This document shows positions 48,606 to 59,799 of a stretch of 64,000 nt of DNA, piece by piece (positions within the stretch are counted from its first letter, which is position 1; each line of letters begins with the position of its first letter). Below the pieces are notes generated by a model. The model worked only from the letters and a program-made list of their open reading frames with translations, did not search any database and was not told the origin of the DNA. The translations under genes and the position numbers were made by a program. The DNA is taken from positions 16,922,271 through 16,986,270 of the forward strand of contig OZ234499.1 of the NCBI GenBank assembly GCA_965153455.1, in the 5' to 3' direction. The stretch is from Sphagnum compactum (taxonomy: Eukaryota; Bryophyta; Sphagnopsida; Sphagnales).

Positions 48606-49779
48606 AATGTGCATAATTTGTTTTTTTGTTTCGGGTTGAGCCTTTAGATTAGCCCATTCCATGTGCACAAATTTCTTAATGTGAAATTGGATGACCACAC
48701 TTCCTTGTTTATATAATGTTCAAAATAGGAATGAAGAACAAACAATATGGGATAAGTTTTGAAGTTGTAACTTCCTCACAAATTAAGTTGTAATTCCAAA
48801 ACTTTCTTCATGTCTTACTTTCTTAATTTTTAAAAATTTCAACAATTCAAGTATGAGATAATTAGATAATCATTAAATTAGTAATGATTAAATATACATA
48901 TATTTAAATTATAAATTATACACTACAAATATTCAATATTCATTATCAATTATTTAAATAAGCAATAACTTCTTAATATTTAACAAATGAGCTATCTAGT
49001 TATTCACAAATTATTAATACATAACTCATAAATAATTAAATAACTTAAATATTTAAAATATTTTATTACTTTTTAGAATCTGATCGGAGTATATATAATA
49101 TATTTAATGTAAAATTAATTTAATGACTATAATCAAATTTTTATTATTTTAAATATTTATTTTAAAATTAGAAGTAATGAATCAACAATTGTTATTAAAA
49201 AGTAAATTTTTACACGAATGTTTCTGAAATTATTATTCAACTAATTTCATTACTTATTATATAATTACATTTATTGTTGTAAAAATAATTATAGGTCAAG
49301 TAATGTTTTTATCTTGGTAATCAATAACTGTAAATACAACAATTTCTTAAACATAACATTAATTTTCATAATTACTGTAAATTTACTATAAAATATTTAT
49401 CATAGATGATTAATCACAGTTTTTTTTAAAATAATAATATTATATAATAATTCGTGAAATTAAAATCAGTAAAACAATTATTTAACTACATTAGAATTTT
49501 TTCATTTTTTAAATTCAGGTTTGAAGTTATAAATTACAGAATGTGAATAATTATGTTCAATTAAAACAAATTATGCACATACTAATTAATTCTTATCTAA
49601 AGTAATAAAATGATTTTAAAGTAATGTCACATTAATTACATTAATCAATTTCTTCTAATATAAAAATCTATGTTATAACAATAATTATTTGGTGTAATTT
49701 AGATTTAATAAACATAATCATTTATAATTTCTCATAAAAGTGATTTATTATGGATTGTAGTAGAAAAAACCCTTAAAAC

Positions 49780-50800
49780 TCAATCAATAATTTTTTGAAT
49801 TATAATATAAATAAGATTCCAAAAAGTATTCAGAATTCAAATATCAATTTTTAGATCAGATAAGTTTTTTGAAGTTAAATAACAAATTTCAGAATTGAAA
49901 TGTCAATTTTCAGATTCAAATAATAATATTCAAAATTAAAATGTCTATTCTAAAACTCAATTAATAATATTCTGAATTGAAATATTAATTTCAAGAATCC
50001 AAATTAATAATTTGGAATTCAAATTTCAACTTTCAAGTCAAATAATTTTTTAAAATTTAAATTTAAAACTTCAGAATTCAAATATCAAATTTCAAGTTCA
50101 AATAAAAATAGTTAAAATTAAAATGTCTCAATGAATTTTTTTGAATAGAAATACTAATTTTAGATTCGAAAAGAATAATTTAGAATTCAAATATCAAATT
50201 TTAGACCAAATAAGTTTTTTGAATTGAAATAACAATTTTCAGAATTGAAATGTCAATTTTTAGATTCAAGTAACAATATTCAAAATTTAAATGTCCATTT
50301 TTAGACTCAATTAATAATTTTCAGACTTGAAGTATTAATTTTGAGAATCCAAAATGATAATTTGGAATTGAAATTTCAGGTTCAAATCAAATGATTATTT
50401 AAAATTTAAATGGAAAATTTCCAGAGTTGAAATGCGAATTTTCATATTCATATAAAAATGTTGAAAATTAAAATGTCCACTTTTATAATCAATTGATAAT
50501 TTTCTGAATTGAAATACTAATTTTTGGATTCGAAAATATTAATTCAGAATTCAAATATTAATTTTAAATCAAATAAGCGTTTTTGAATTTAAATCAAAAA
50601 AATATTCAATCCATAATTTGAAATTCAAATAATGTTTTAAACAATTGAAATAACAATTTTCACATTCAAATATCAAGTCTCAAATTCAGGTATATTTTTA
50701 AAAAATTAAAATAATAGTTTTCAAAATTGAAATATCAATTTTCATATTTGAATTAAAAATTCAAAGTTTAAATATTAATTTTGAGATTCATTCTATGAAC
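49780..50800. repeat. AT-rich array with ~30-bp words and a ~350-bp higher-order period
   Basis: Short units of the type ttcagaattgaaatgtcaat and attcaaaattaaaatgtc alternate. The phrase taag(t/c)(t/g)ttttgaa marks a larger period: it occurs at about 49861, 50211 and 50574 (spacings 350 and 363). The array fills the right third of the CACTA element. Confidence 0.75.
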
Positions 50801-51135
50801 AATATACATACGTATGCATATTATATATATATAATTTTAATACTTACATTAGAATACACCAGTATGTCATTGTAGAATATCTTTAGGATGCAACTAATTT
50901 GGTGATTATTGCGACTAATGGGACATATCAACCTATTAATGGATGAAAATAAATGTAAAATTGATCCAACAAATAGGATGAAATTTCTAATAGTTGGATC
51001 ATAGTTGTAAGAATGAGCAAAATAGTTGAAATTTGGTCTTGTAGTTGTAAATATTCTCAAATCTAGTTGCAAACGACTACAAGTCGCATGTAATCGTAAA
51101 TGGAGTGATTACATTTTGGCTGATTTCTACTAGTG

Positions 51136-51700
51136 AATTCAAATGTATGAAAAATTTGCTAGTCTGCAAGCAGATTGATGACAATCCCAAAATCATGTGC
51201 ATTTTGAAGAGTCTGGTTCAAATCACAAAGGAAACCACTAATGTATCTAGATCATATCAAAAAACAAAAGCACCCACTAGAATTAGTCCAAGCTGGTCAA
51301 AGAAAAGGGATCTACCAACCTTCTTGTCAGGAAAGTTCATGCTGTCCAATAATGAGGCTTTGCTTTCAATAATGATGCCACCAACCTTGGGTTGAGCCTA
51401 GGTCCTTTGCCTTTTAAACTTCACAAAAATCACACCACATTTTAAATAGAATCCCAAGTCTATCAAAGAAAATGGGTAGTACCTTTCTAGTAAGGACTAT
51501 TCACCATATTTTATATAGAGGCCATCAATTGTCCAAATGATATATTCAGTGGGCAATCTACCAATATTTGAATTGCTCCAAGATGTTTTTAATAAGAACC
51601 CAACTCCCATTTTTAATGCACCATGTCAAACATTTTAAATGGATAACAATGGAAGGTTGGGTTTTGCACCAAAACAATGAAATTATTTGAGGGGTATGAT
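51136..51700. repeat. ~430-bp tandem repeat, right part (continues after the CACTA insertion)
   Basis: It starts AATTCAAATGTATGAAAAA, continuing the unit cut at 47945; the uninterrupted first unit has ttcaaatgtatgaaaaa at about 47517. agctggtcaaag is at 51291, and a degraded copy of the acccaa(c/t)tcccagt region is at about 51598. Confidence 0.72.
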
Positions 51701-54146
51701 CAATACCTTACAAACATCCGTCTCAACCTCAGTGTATGATGCTGCTTGACAAGTTTGGTTCAAATTGTTTGTAGCAGGCCTTTGCTGTTTACAGTTTGAC
51801 AAAATCAACAAATTTTTGATAGATCATATCAGAGACATGATGTTGACTAATAAATTATTCAATATGAGCTCAAGTGTTCTTCAACACATGGGTCTAGACA
51901 TATGTGGGCATGATCATGTCAATTCACATATACATCATATATCATATGTGGCCTTGAATGTGATGCATCTTGCGATTGATAAAAATGATGACAATGTCTT
52001 TAGATAATTGTAATACATCCAAGGCAATCTTGGGCAAACTATTGTAAGACAAATTTTGCAATTCCTATGTCTAGGATACAAGTAGAAAGTCTCCAACATG
52101 ATCTAATATAAATAAAGATGCGAATTGTGTAGCAGCTCACTTACCATTGGCCCAAACTCAACTCACACAATCTTTTGTTGCAATATGCCTCACCGGTATA
52201 GTCACATGGAAGGGCCCCCTTCACACCTTCAGTAGAATGTGGGTTGTAACATGCTCTAAATCATTTGTCATCACCCATCCCAACCTAGAGCACAATACCT
52301 TGGGTTTTCTGTGATGAAATGACCTTACCCTACATGGGGCTCGGGGACTCACCTGGTCAAAACTGTCCATGCTGCCCCAAAGATGCAGGGTATTGCTTTA
52401 GTCTCAAACTTAGCCACTCTGTAAAATCACATTTGGCACAAAATTGCACCCATGTCAACAATAATAACATGGAGAATAAAAGGAGAAAGAATATGACCAT
52501 TGGTAATGCAGAATGCATACAACTGTGGATGTTCACACCAACCCTCGTGCATTGCACTATTAGAATACTCTAAAACACCATAACCCATGTTTCATTAGTT
52601 TCTTCCCTAACTTCACATATTTTCATCTCTTTATAGGATGCAAGTTAGGGTTTAAGGAGATGTCGACATTTGCAAATGCCGGTAATGGAAACGTCACACA
52701 CCTCCAGCATGTAAACCAAGAAGTGTGTTGCCTTGACCAATAGAGTCCCCAACACAAAACCAGGCATAGTAATCACACTTCAGACAATTGTGGAATGCTG
52801 ACCTCTTCTAAGTTCATGCCAGTCCGGGCTACCAGCCTTTGCCTTTTTGTGCGATCGAGCTTCGTGCATAATGCCTAACACCTACTTGCTATACTCATGC
52901 ATTGATATGTGATTGAGCTCCATCCACAATGCCTAACCCCTGCTTGTTATATTCCTGCCTAACATACTGGAAAAGGCAAAGGCACCACAAAACTTAGAGA
53001 CTCTCCGATGTTTGGCAAATTCACTACATCGTTTGAAAAATCCTAGCTTAGAGAGTGCAATATGTTGGTGATTGATATGATGTTTTAGGTCTAGATAGCA
53101 CGAGGGGCAGGACAAGCAACTTGGGTGCCGAGACAAGGTGGCCTTGGGCATCACAAAAATAGACCCTATGTTGCATGGCCCCAAGAAAGGTACCCTGTGA
53201 TAAAGTCACCTTACCCTGCACCTGCATGGGGCCCAAGACACAACGGCCCATGACTTATGACAAAATGATCTTAGGTTGTGTAAGGGCCATGACACTATGG
53301 GCTGGGCTCCCTGACACTGTGAGATGGGCCCATGACAAAATGGAATGGACTTAGGTTACCAAAAGGTAGGACACGATGGCATCACTACTAGGATAGAATG
53401 ATCCTAGCTAGGTTGCACGGGGTGGGGACTATGGAACACCAAAAGAGCCGTATTGGACTTGATTCTAGCACTATGCCAAAGTGGCCAACCTGGGGCCGAG
53501 ATGCCAAAAATATATTTTGACTCTAACCCAGAAATGCTTAAAATGATCCCAACCCTAAGCGAAAATGTTCAAAAGTATTTAAAACCTAGTATTCTAAAAT
53601 CATGATTTGCCACCATATTGTGGCATCATATTTTTACACAAAAGAAATTACATTATCTCAAGAGAGAAAGCATACATCATACTATCTAGCCACCTAGTTA
53701 CCATGCTGAGTATTCACTGGTTCACTGATGTCTTGATGACTTTTCATACCTTACCTCAAGGTTAGTTTCGTCATTAAACAATCCTTGAAAATACGAATTT
53801 GAGATATTGAAATCATCACATAATTCTATCAGAAGATGAAATTTGGGTAATTTCATTCTTCCTATGGCAACTTATCAATTTACTGATCATGAAAATAATA
53901 ATAATTTAAGTTTATATATATAATGGTAATTCGTTTTGTCAACATGGAAGCTGACCTTAGGGTACAATATGTGAGTTCCCCTCCCCCCACCAGTGATTGT
54001 TTTGGGAACAATTTTTTGCCTTTTTTGGGAACAAAATTAGGGCAATTTTTTTTTGTTTTATTTTTCTAGTGTAATGTCGACCAATTTCATTATTCTTGGG
54101 GCAAAATTCGATACAATTTGGACATCACAAGGTGTGAATCACACCA
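51701..54146. other. Non-coding interval, 2.4 kb
   Basis: No gene was seen. Loosely repeated words (gcccatgacaaaatg, ggacttaggtt, cctgcatggggcc) occur at 53190-53400. The 83-codon frame at 52319 has no recognisable motif. Confidence 0.5.
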
Positions 54147-54445
54147 TGGCCTTGCCATTTACATTAAAAAGCATCTTGAGGCAAAAGAAGAATTATGGAA
54201 ACTCGAATATTTCACCATGTAAAAGTATAATTTCTTAAAATCCTCCAAAAAAAAACCAAAATCCCTCAAGATATATTATAACTTCATGACTAATTTCAAG
54301 TTTCAACACAAGCCAAAATGATCATCTTTCAAAAATCCTCATATAAAAATGGACCTATTATTACCTAGTGGCCAAAATCCCTTAAGCTATTTTTAACTCT
54401 ACAATGAATCTAAACACAATATCCTTGCCTTGGTAGGCAACGCCA
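54147..54445 (+). repeat. Short interspersed repeat, copy 2
   Basis: It begins TGGCCTTGCC and ends GGCAACGCCA, so the terminal inverted repeat has one mismatch. It aligns with 478-778 over its length. The flank cacaagg.gtg before it is also shared with copy 1, so the real left end may lie up to 20 bp further left. Confidence 0.65.
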
Positions 54446-54764
54446 ACAAACAAAAAACATGGATGGTTTTTTAGTGGAGGATAAGTAAGTGTGAACAGAA
54501 GTAAACTGAACAAAGAATCATTGGGGACAAGACAGGAATCCACCCCCTGTTGTCATTCATATTTTTGGCTAAATTATGAATGCCCACCTGCAAAGCCTTG
54601 CAAGTCTGGCTCGAAAGGCTAAAGACAGATAACTGTGGAAAAAACCAAATTGTAATGATCAAACCTTCCATGCCAAGGCAAGGCTTACAGGTCATGCTCT
54701 TTTTAGTCATTTTGGGCGGGTTTTCTTGTCTCTTTCCAAGGGAAAACAAGAGGGTCTCACACCA

Positions 54765-55057
54765 TGGCCTTCCCATTTACATTCAAAAGTATCTTAAAGC
54801 AAAACAAGACTTATGGAAACTCAAATATTTTATGATGCAAAATATAATTTACAAAAAATCCTCTACATGAAATCAAAATGCTTCCAGATATTATAATTCT
54901 GTAACTAATCTCAAGTTTCAACACAAGCCAAAATATCATCTTTCAAAAATCCTCATATTAAAATAGGCCTATTATTACCTAGGGGCCAAAATCCCTTAAG
55001 CTACTATACTCTATAATGAATCTGAACACAATATCCTTGCCTACCAAGGCAAGGCCA
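54765..55057 (+). repeat. Short interspersed repeat, copy 3
   Basis: It begins TGGCCTTCCC and ends GGCAAGGCCA. It lies 320 bp after copy 2 in the same orientation and is more diverged at the left end. Confidence 0.62.
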
Positions 55058-55384
55058 ATAAAAACATTACCCCACACCCTTCTATTTTCCCATTGTATTG
55101 CATAACTCCCAGTGCCGACTCTCTAGTACGTAATACCTTGTGAGCTTCCAGACAAATGTTCATCAAATCCTTAATCAATTGTGACATTTTTATTTTGACA
55201 AATGGGACATATTCTTCAAGGTTCAATCTTTTCTTTCACTAGATGTTTTTTTCTTTGGAAGATCGTTTTTGGGTGAAAATTGCATCATTGATGAAAATAT
55301 CATAATTAACATGAACAACTATGTAAAAGGCAATATCCTTATTTTCATTCAAGTTAGGAGTGCAATATCTGACCTTACATTTGT

Positions 55385-55500
55385 CAAGTGTAATTCATAA
55401 GATTGTAAACAAGTCACATTATTACATTGGGCCAAAATACTTTGAAGCTAATATACCGTAGAATGGTTTGTGTCACAATATCCCTGTAATGAGAAGAAGC
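55385..55500 (+). repeat. Short interspersed repeat, degraded fragment (copy 4)
   Basis: The right part is still readable: attacattgggccaaaat, then ...gaagcta.tata...gaatg, then cacaatatccctg. It matches the last third of the other copies. The left part is lost or diverged. Confidence 0.45.
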
Positions 55501-55509
55501 CTTTGTTTG

Positions 55510-57672
55510 TTTGCATTTTATTGCAATGTGCCAGAAAAAGTGCTTGACAATCGCACAAGCAATTATAATCCTCATTATGCATTTTGACAACCTTTGAAGG
55601 CTATATATTGTCATCCTGAATCCATCAACCTAATTGACCAAAACATCTATTCACCCTAAAATTTGAAATCAAATTAAATTCAAACCAACAGGTCTTATCA
55701 AGATAACAACCATTAAAACTGGGAGCCAGTGGTAATTGTCTTTGACTCAAACCCAAAATTGTTGGGTTTTGATTTTCTGAATTTTTTTGAAAATAATTAG
55801 AACTGATGATTCTTTTAAAGACCTAAGAATTGAGCAACATTGGTCTTCTTTTGTTTTTTTTTCCGTTGGGGGTATAGTTAGGCCAGACATACTCTAGTTC
55901 TTAATCTTAGTTGAGAGGGAAATGAAGTAGGCCATATGGTTATAATAAATAAGTCCTCCAATTAGAAAATACTAGATCCTTTAAGAAGGCTGCACTTTGA
56001 GGGTTTTTCTCAAATTTGTCCAAAAATTTAGCTAAATTAATGACTTTTATATAAGACAAACACATTTCTCCAAATATTTCTCAATTGTTTTTGAGTGGAT
56101 TTACAATACTTGTTGCGAAATGATCACTCATGAACTTGATCTTTCTAGCACCTTTTTCCTTTTTACAATTTGTGATGTTGCCAGCGGTAGTCATCCACAA
56201 GAAAATTTAGCCAAATATTTAGTTATAAATAAAATATTAGAATAGAAAACTTAAGCATCATCCTATATCATTGACTACCTAATGAATTTACCTACAGCAT
56301 AGCAATATGGCGATTGGTAAATTTTTTTTGAAATCTGGAGAATTTGGGTCATTGTTTTATTCAAGAAAAACATTGTGATGCAAATCAGATTTTTCAGGTC
56401 GAAAATTGACAAAAGTTCTCTCAAGAGAATCACTAATCCTGTCTTAGTCTGTATACTAAATGTAAGGCCTAGAGAGTGGCCTTTCTCAAATATGGAGCCC
56501 GCGTCCAACAGGGCTAATCAGGGTCTCTTGTGCAGGCCTTTACAACATGGTTTGATAAACATCTTTGCCGTTCTTGAATGACAAGAAGGGAAGAAAAATC
56601 CTTTGCATTTCCCCGTAATTTTATAGTCAAAAATAGATACTGACCAATTTAGATCATTTGTATTAATTCAAATCTTACATACATTCATTATTTATGGTTG
56701 CAGGTTGGCCTCAATTTTCCTTCTCACATAAAATTTGGGTTTGAAATGGCAACCCCACTAGTGTTTTTTCTTTCAATTTCATGATGGAACCAGGGTGGCG
56801 AGCATCCCTGGGCAGAATTCAAATTAACTGGCAACATTATTTCAAAGAACTCTTAAAACTGTAGCCAGTGCACATAAATGTGACAACACTGTGCCCAAAA
56901 AAAACTGTTTTCTGTTGTAGCGATTAAATTATTTTTGAAATCTAAAAGTATGTATGAAATTATTTTAAGAAAATTACAAGGGAGGGAAACTACAAAACAT
57001 TGGTAGAAATTGAGGAGTTTTTTTTCCCTCACTTTAGGCCAGTCCACCATTGGTAAAAAAAGTGTTCAATAATCGACAATATTTTTCTATCCTATAATTT
57101 GGTGGAACATTGCGTCTCCCCATTTATACTGTTAGAGGTTCAAAGTCTAGAAAACCTACCAAAGAAGGCTGAGTCACTATATTTATTGTCAAAATTTCAT
57201 AAGTTATTATTTTTTACTGCTGAAGTGAATTCTCAAAAATAAAATAATTATTTGGCACCCTATTGCCCAACCTGAAAAGGTACTATGATATTAACTTCCC
57301 TTCAAATGAGTAACACATCCCATGAATCAGGTTATGTTACTCACACCTTTTCTTTTGACCACATTCAGTATTATTTAGGCACTTAAGGATTTTGCCTAAC
57401 GAAATCCAATATCTAAATTTCTTCATTTATTTCTTCCACTTTAGTAAAATCCAAAAAAATACTCTTAAATTGACACTTGATATGTATCATGAAAAGAAAC
57501 TGGATACAAGGCGAGAGACTTAGAAAGAGAAAAACCATATATTTCCTACAGTAGAAGAAAAAAACATATATATCTATATATTTATATGTAACAAACAGGT
57601 CATATTTTATGTCCAAGGAGAGTGTTCACTAAATAAAATACTAGTCAAATTCGCTAGTTACAACAGAGGTTG
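55510..57672. other. Non-coding interval, downstream of the ankyrin gene
   Basis: No gene was seen. The last bases before 57672 should hold the 3' UTR of the minus-strand ankyrin gene. No clear poly(A) signal was singled out. Confidence 0.5.
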
Positions 57673-59799
57673 TTAACAAATTTCATCACTCGGAGGTCCT
57701 CCCGACTTCTTGTTACCCAAGGAAGAGTTCTCGTTACCAAGAGAAGAAGTTGACCCGTCAGTTGTGGACTTGCTGCCATCATGAGAGGAAGTTGAACCTT
57801 CTTTGCCCTGTTGTTCCTCTTTCTTGTAGAAAAATTTTGTGACATGATTCTTATACCACTCCTTATACCAATCTTCAATGACTGTCACACGCTGGTCTCC
57901 CAGGATTTTCTTAACTCCGTGAGCGAAAGGTTTGGAAATGTGTTTGTGAAATTGATTCTGGGCACTATAATCTAGCCACAAGACAAAAAGACCTGAGGCT
58001 CTTAAAATTTTCCGTATAAAGGCTAATAAGAAGAAAAGACACGCAGATCCTCCAACGACTGTAGTGGCCAAGACTTTCCTCCGATGTTCGATACCAGTAG
58101 GTACGATAATGAAGCCTGCCGTTGCAAAAGCTGCTACAGCACATGCAAGGGCAATTGCAATACAAAAAGCGGATGCAAGAACCGCGCGTCGGACAAGGCC
58201 AAGTGTGCTGCCTTTACTCGGTATGGCAGCACCTGCTGCAGCAATAAATGTGGCTACGGCAAAGTAGAAAGATAAGCTGATGAACACCCAGAAGAGGGTG
58301 GAATCGTTGGTTGGGATTTGCACCCAAGCAGCAAATGTCACAGTTACAAGAAGTGCAGCACCGACCAAGATTGCAGTGGCAGAGTCGGCATATGCTTTGC
58401 GATCACCAACAATCCGAGCGCGCTCCAAATAGCTTTGCACCTTTTGCACCATCTTGTAGTCACGTTTATGAACAGCAATCTCCAAAGCCGTCCTTCCTTT
58501 CACGTCAAGTAGCTCCGGATCGATTTTGTCCCCATCTTCTAATAATAGTTCCACTAATTCATAGTCTTTAGCCTCTATACTGGTGTGGAGTGGGGTACTT
58601 TTGTTTTTGTCAGGCTTATTTATAGCTTCTGGGCTCTTATTGTTCATAAATCTGATAAGTTCTACTATCATCGACACAAAATTAGCTCGGTCTTCTTCTA
58701 GATTCTTCCTTTCTTCATTTAGATCCTTTTCTAGATTCTTCCTTTCTTCATTTAGTTCATCCTTTTTTAGATTCTTCCTTTCTTCATTTAGTTCATCCTT
58801 TTCCACCTTTTTTAGATTCTCTTTGTTTCGTTTTAGTGCCTCGTTTACTGCGATCGCCTTTTTTACAGCAAGGTGAAGAGCTGTCAATCCCGAACTAGAT
58901 TTAGCACCGACATCTAGGACCTTGCCAGAGTTTGGACCACTTGGATTCCAATCTAAAAGCATATCCACAATGTGTTTGTTTTTGGTCTTAACAGCGAGGT
59001 GTAAGGCTGTGAAGTAGAATCCCCCCTCCTTGGCCGCCACATTAGGGTCTATATTCTCCAGTAATTTTGTGATCACTTCGCCTGAACTCTGTAATTTTGT
59101 GATAACTTCGCCTGCATTCTCCCTACTATTCTCACGACGTTGATAATAGTAGCAAGCCAAGTGCAACGGTGTGTAGCCAAAAATGTCCTTGGCGTGAAAA
59201 TCTACCTCTAATTCTGGCACACATATTGCATTCACAATGTCCACCTGCCCATTGGCAGCTGCCATATGCAATGCTGTTCTACCAAGGTAAATAACAGCAC
59301 AGGCATTCCATATAACCGGTAGGTGCTCCTCTCCCTTTTCAACTCTGGAATTCTTCACAATATTTTCCGTTCTCCAATTCCCATCTTCGTCGGAAGTTAC
59401 CATGGTTTTAATATCCCCAAGTATTTTGTCTATCTCTTCTTCTTTTATTTGCTGCCTCCCTCCCCTTCTCGGGGTCTTTCCAACTCCGTACAACTTTGCA
59501 AGCGCTTCGCGCTGAGCTTCAAATTTCACGTGGTTCAATGCAACCGCCCTATTCAAGTTAACATAGGAATTGTCTTTGCAGTCCTGACCCCATGCGGTCT
59601 TGAAATGCTCAACGGGTCCATCCCTGGCTATTCCCATCAAGGTAATTACATTAGATTCCTCACCGTTTGTGGTTCGTCCATCATACAAGCGGAGTACACC
59701 ATTTTTGACAGAATCGTCAACATCTGTCAGATCTGTCCTGTCTTTTGAATTCTTGCTCGCTATTAGGACGGGATCCCCTGTTGCGTCCCCTGGAGCCAT
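57673..59799 (-). CDS. Ankyrin-repeat membrane protein, PGG class
   Basis: One uninterrupted minus-strand frame of 708 residues runs from ATG 59797-59799 (MAPGDATGDP) to TAA 57673-57675. The frame is open 9 codons upstream, but only through a TTG, so I chose the first ATG. Residues ~170-445 hold ankyrin repeats (GRTALHMAAANGQVDIV, GYTPLHLACYY, FTALHLAVK, LTALHLAVK, STPLHTSIEAKDYELVELLL, GRTALEIAVHKRDYKM). Between repeats, ~313-375, lies a charged coiled-coil-like insert built from an ~11-residue unit (LNEERKNLxKDE). Residues ~470-596 form four membrane spans; the first matches the PGG domain (LLVTVTFAAWVQIP), although the Pro-Gly-Gly itself is absent (PTND). The C-terminal tail is Ser/Gly-rich. 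Plant relatives (the ACD6/ITN1 type) sit in membranes and act in defence or stress signalling; the substrate here is unknown. Confidence 0.88.
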   Translation of the reverse strand: MAPGDATGDPVLIASKNSKDRTDLTDVDDSVKNGVLRLYDGRTTNGEESNVITLMGIARDGPVEHFKTAWGQDCKDNSYVNLNRAVALNHVKFEAQREALAKLYGVGKTPRRGGRQQIKEEEIDKILGDIKTMVTSDEDGNWRTENIVKNSRVEKGEEHLPVIWNACAVIYLGRTALHMAAANGQVDIVNAICVPELEVDFHAKDIFGYTPLHLACYYYQRRENSRENAGEVITKLQSSGEVITKLLENIDPNVAAKEGGFYFTALHLAVKTKNKHIVDMLLDWNPSGPNSGKVLDVGAKSSSGLTALHLAVKKAIAVNEALKRNKENLKKVEKDELNEERKNLKKDELNEERKNLEKDLNEERKNLEEDRANFVSMIVELIRFMNNKSPEAINKPDKNKSTPLHTSIEAKDYELVELLLEDGDKIDPELLDVKGRTALEIAVHKRDYKMVQKVQSYLERARIVGDRKAYADSATAILVGAALLVTVTFAAWVQIPTNDSTLFWVFISLSFYFAVATFIAAAGAAIPSKGSTLGLVRRAVLASAFCIAIALACAVAAFATAGFIIVPTGIEHRRKVLATTVVGGSACLFFLLAFIRKILRASGLFVLWLDYSAQNQFHKHISKPFAHGVKKILGDQRVTVIEDWYKEWYKNHVTKFFYKKEEQQGKEGSTSSHDGSKSTTDGSTSSLGNENSSLGNKKSGGPPSDEIC

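Larger units (their letters stand above)
47946..51135. mobile_element. Non-coding CACTA transposon, 3.19 kb
   Basis: The left end reads CACTAGAAGAAA, and the right end, read inward on the other strand, reads CACTAGTAGAAA (11 of 12 match). AAT lies directly outside both ends (47943-47945 and 51136-51138), the 3-bp target duplication expected of CACTA elements. Subterminal words TAGTTGCAA, TGCAACTA and GTCGCATGT occur in both orientations near both ends. There is no transposase frame; the interior is AT-rich repeats. It must have moved using a transposase in trans, such as a TNP2 of the kind decayed at 38.7-42.5 kb. Confidence 0.9.

Noticed and set aside
59323-59748. 141-codon plus-strand frame opposite the ankyrin gene
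   Set aside because: It is antisense to a clear coding region and has no motif of its own.
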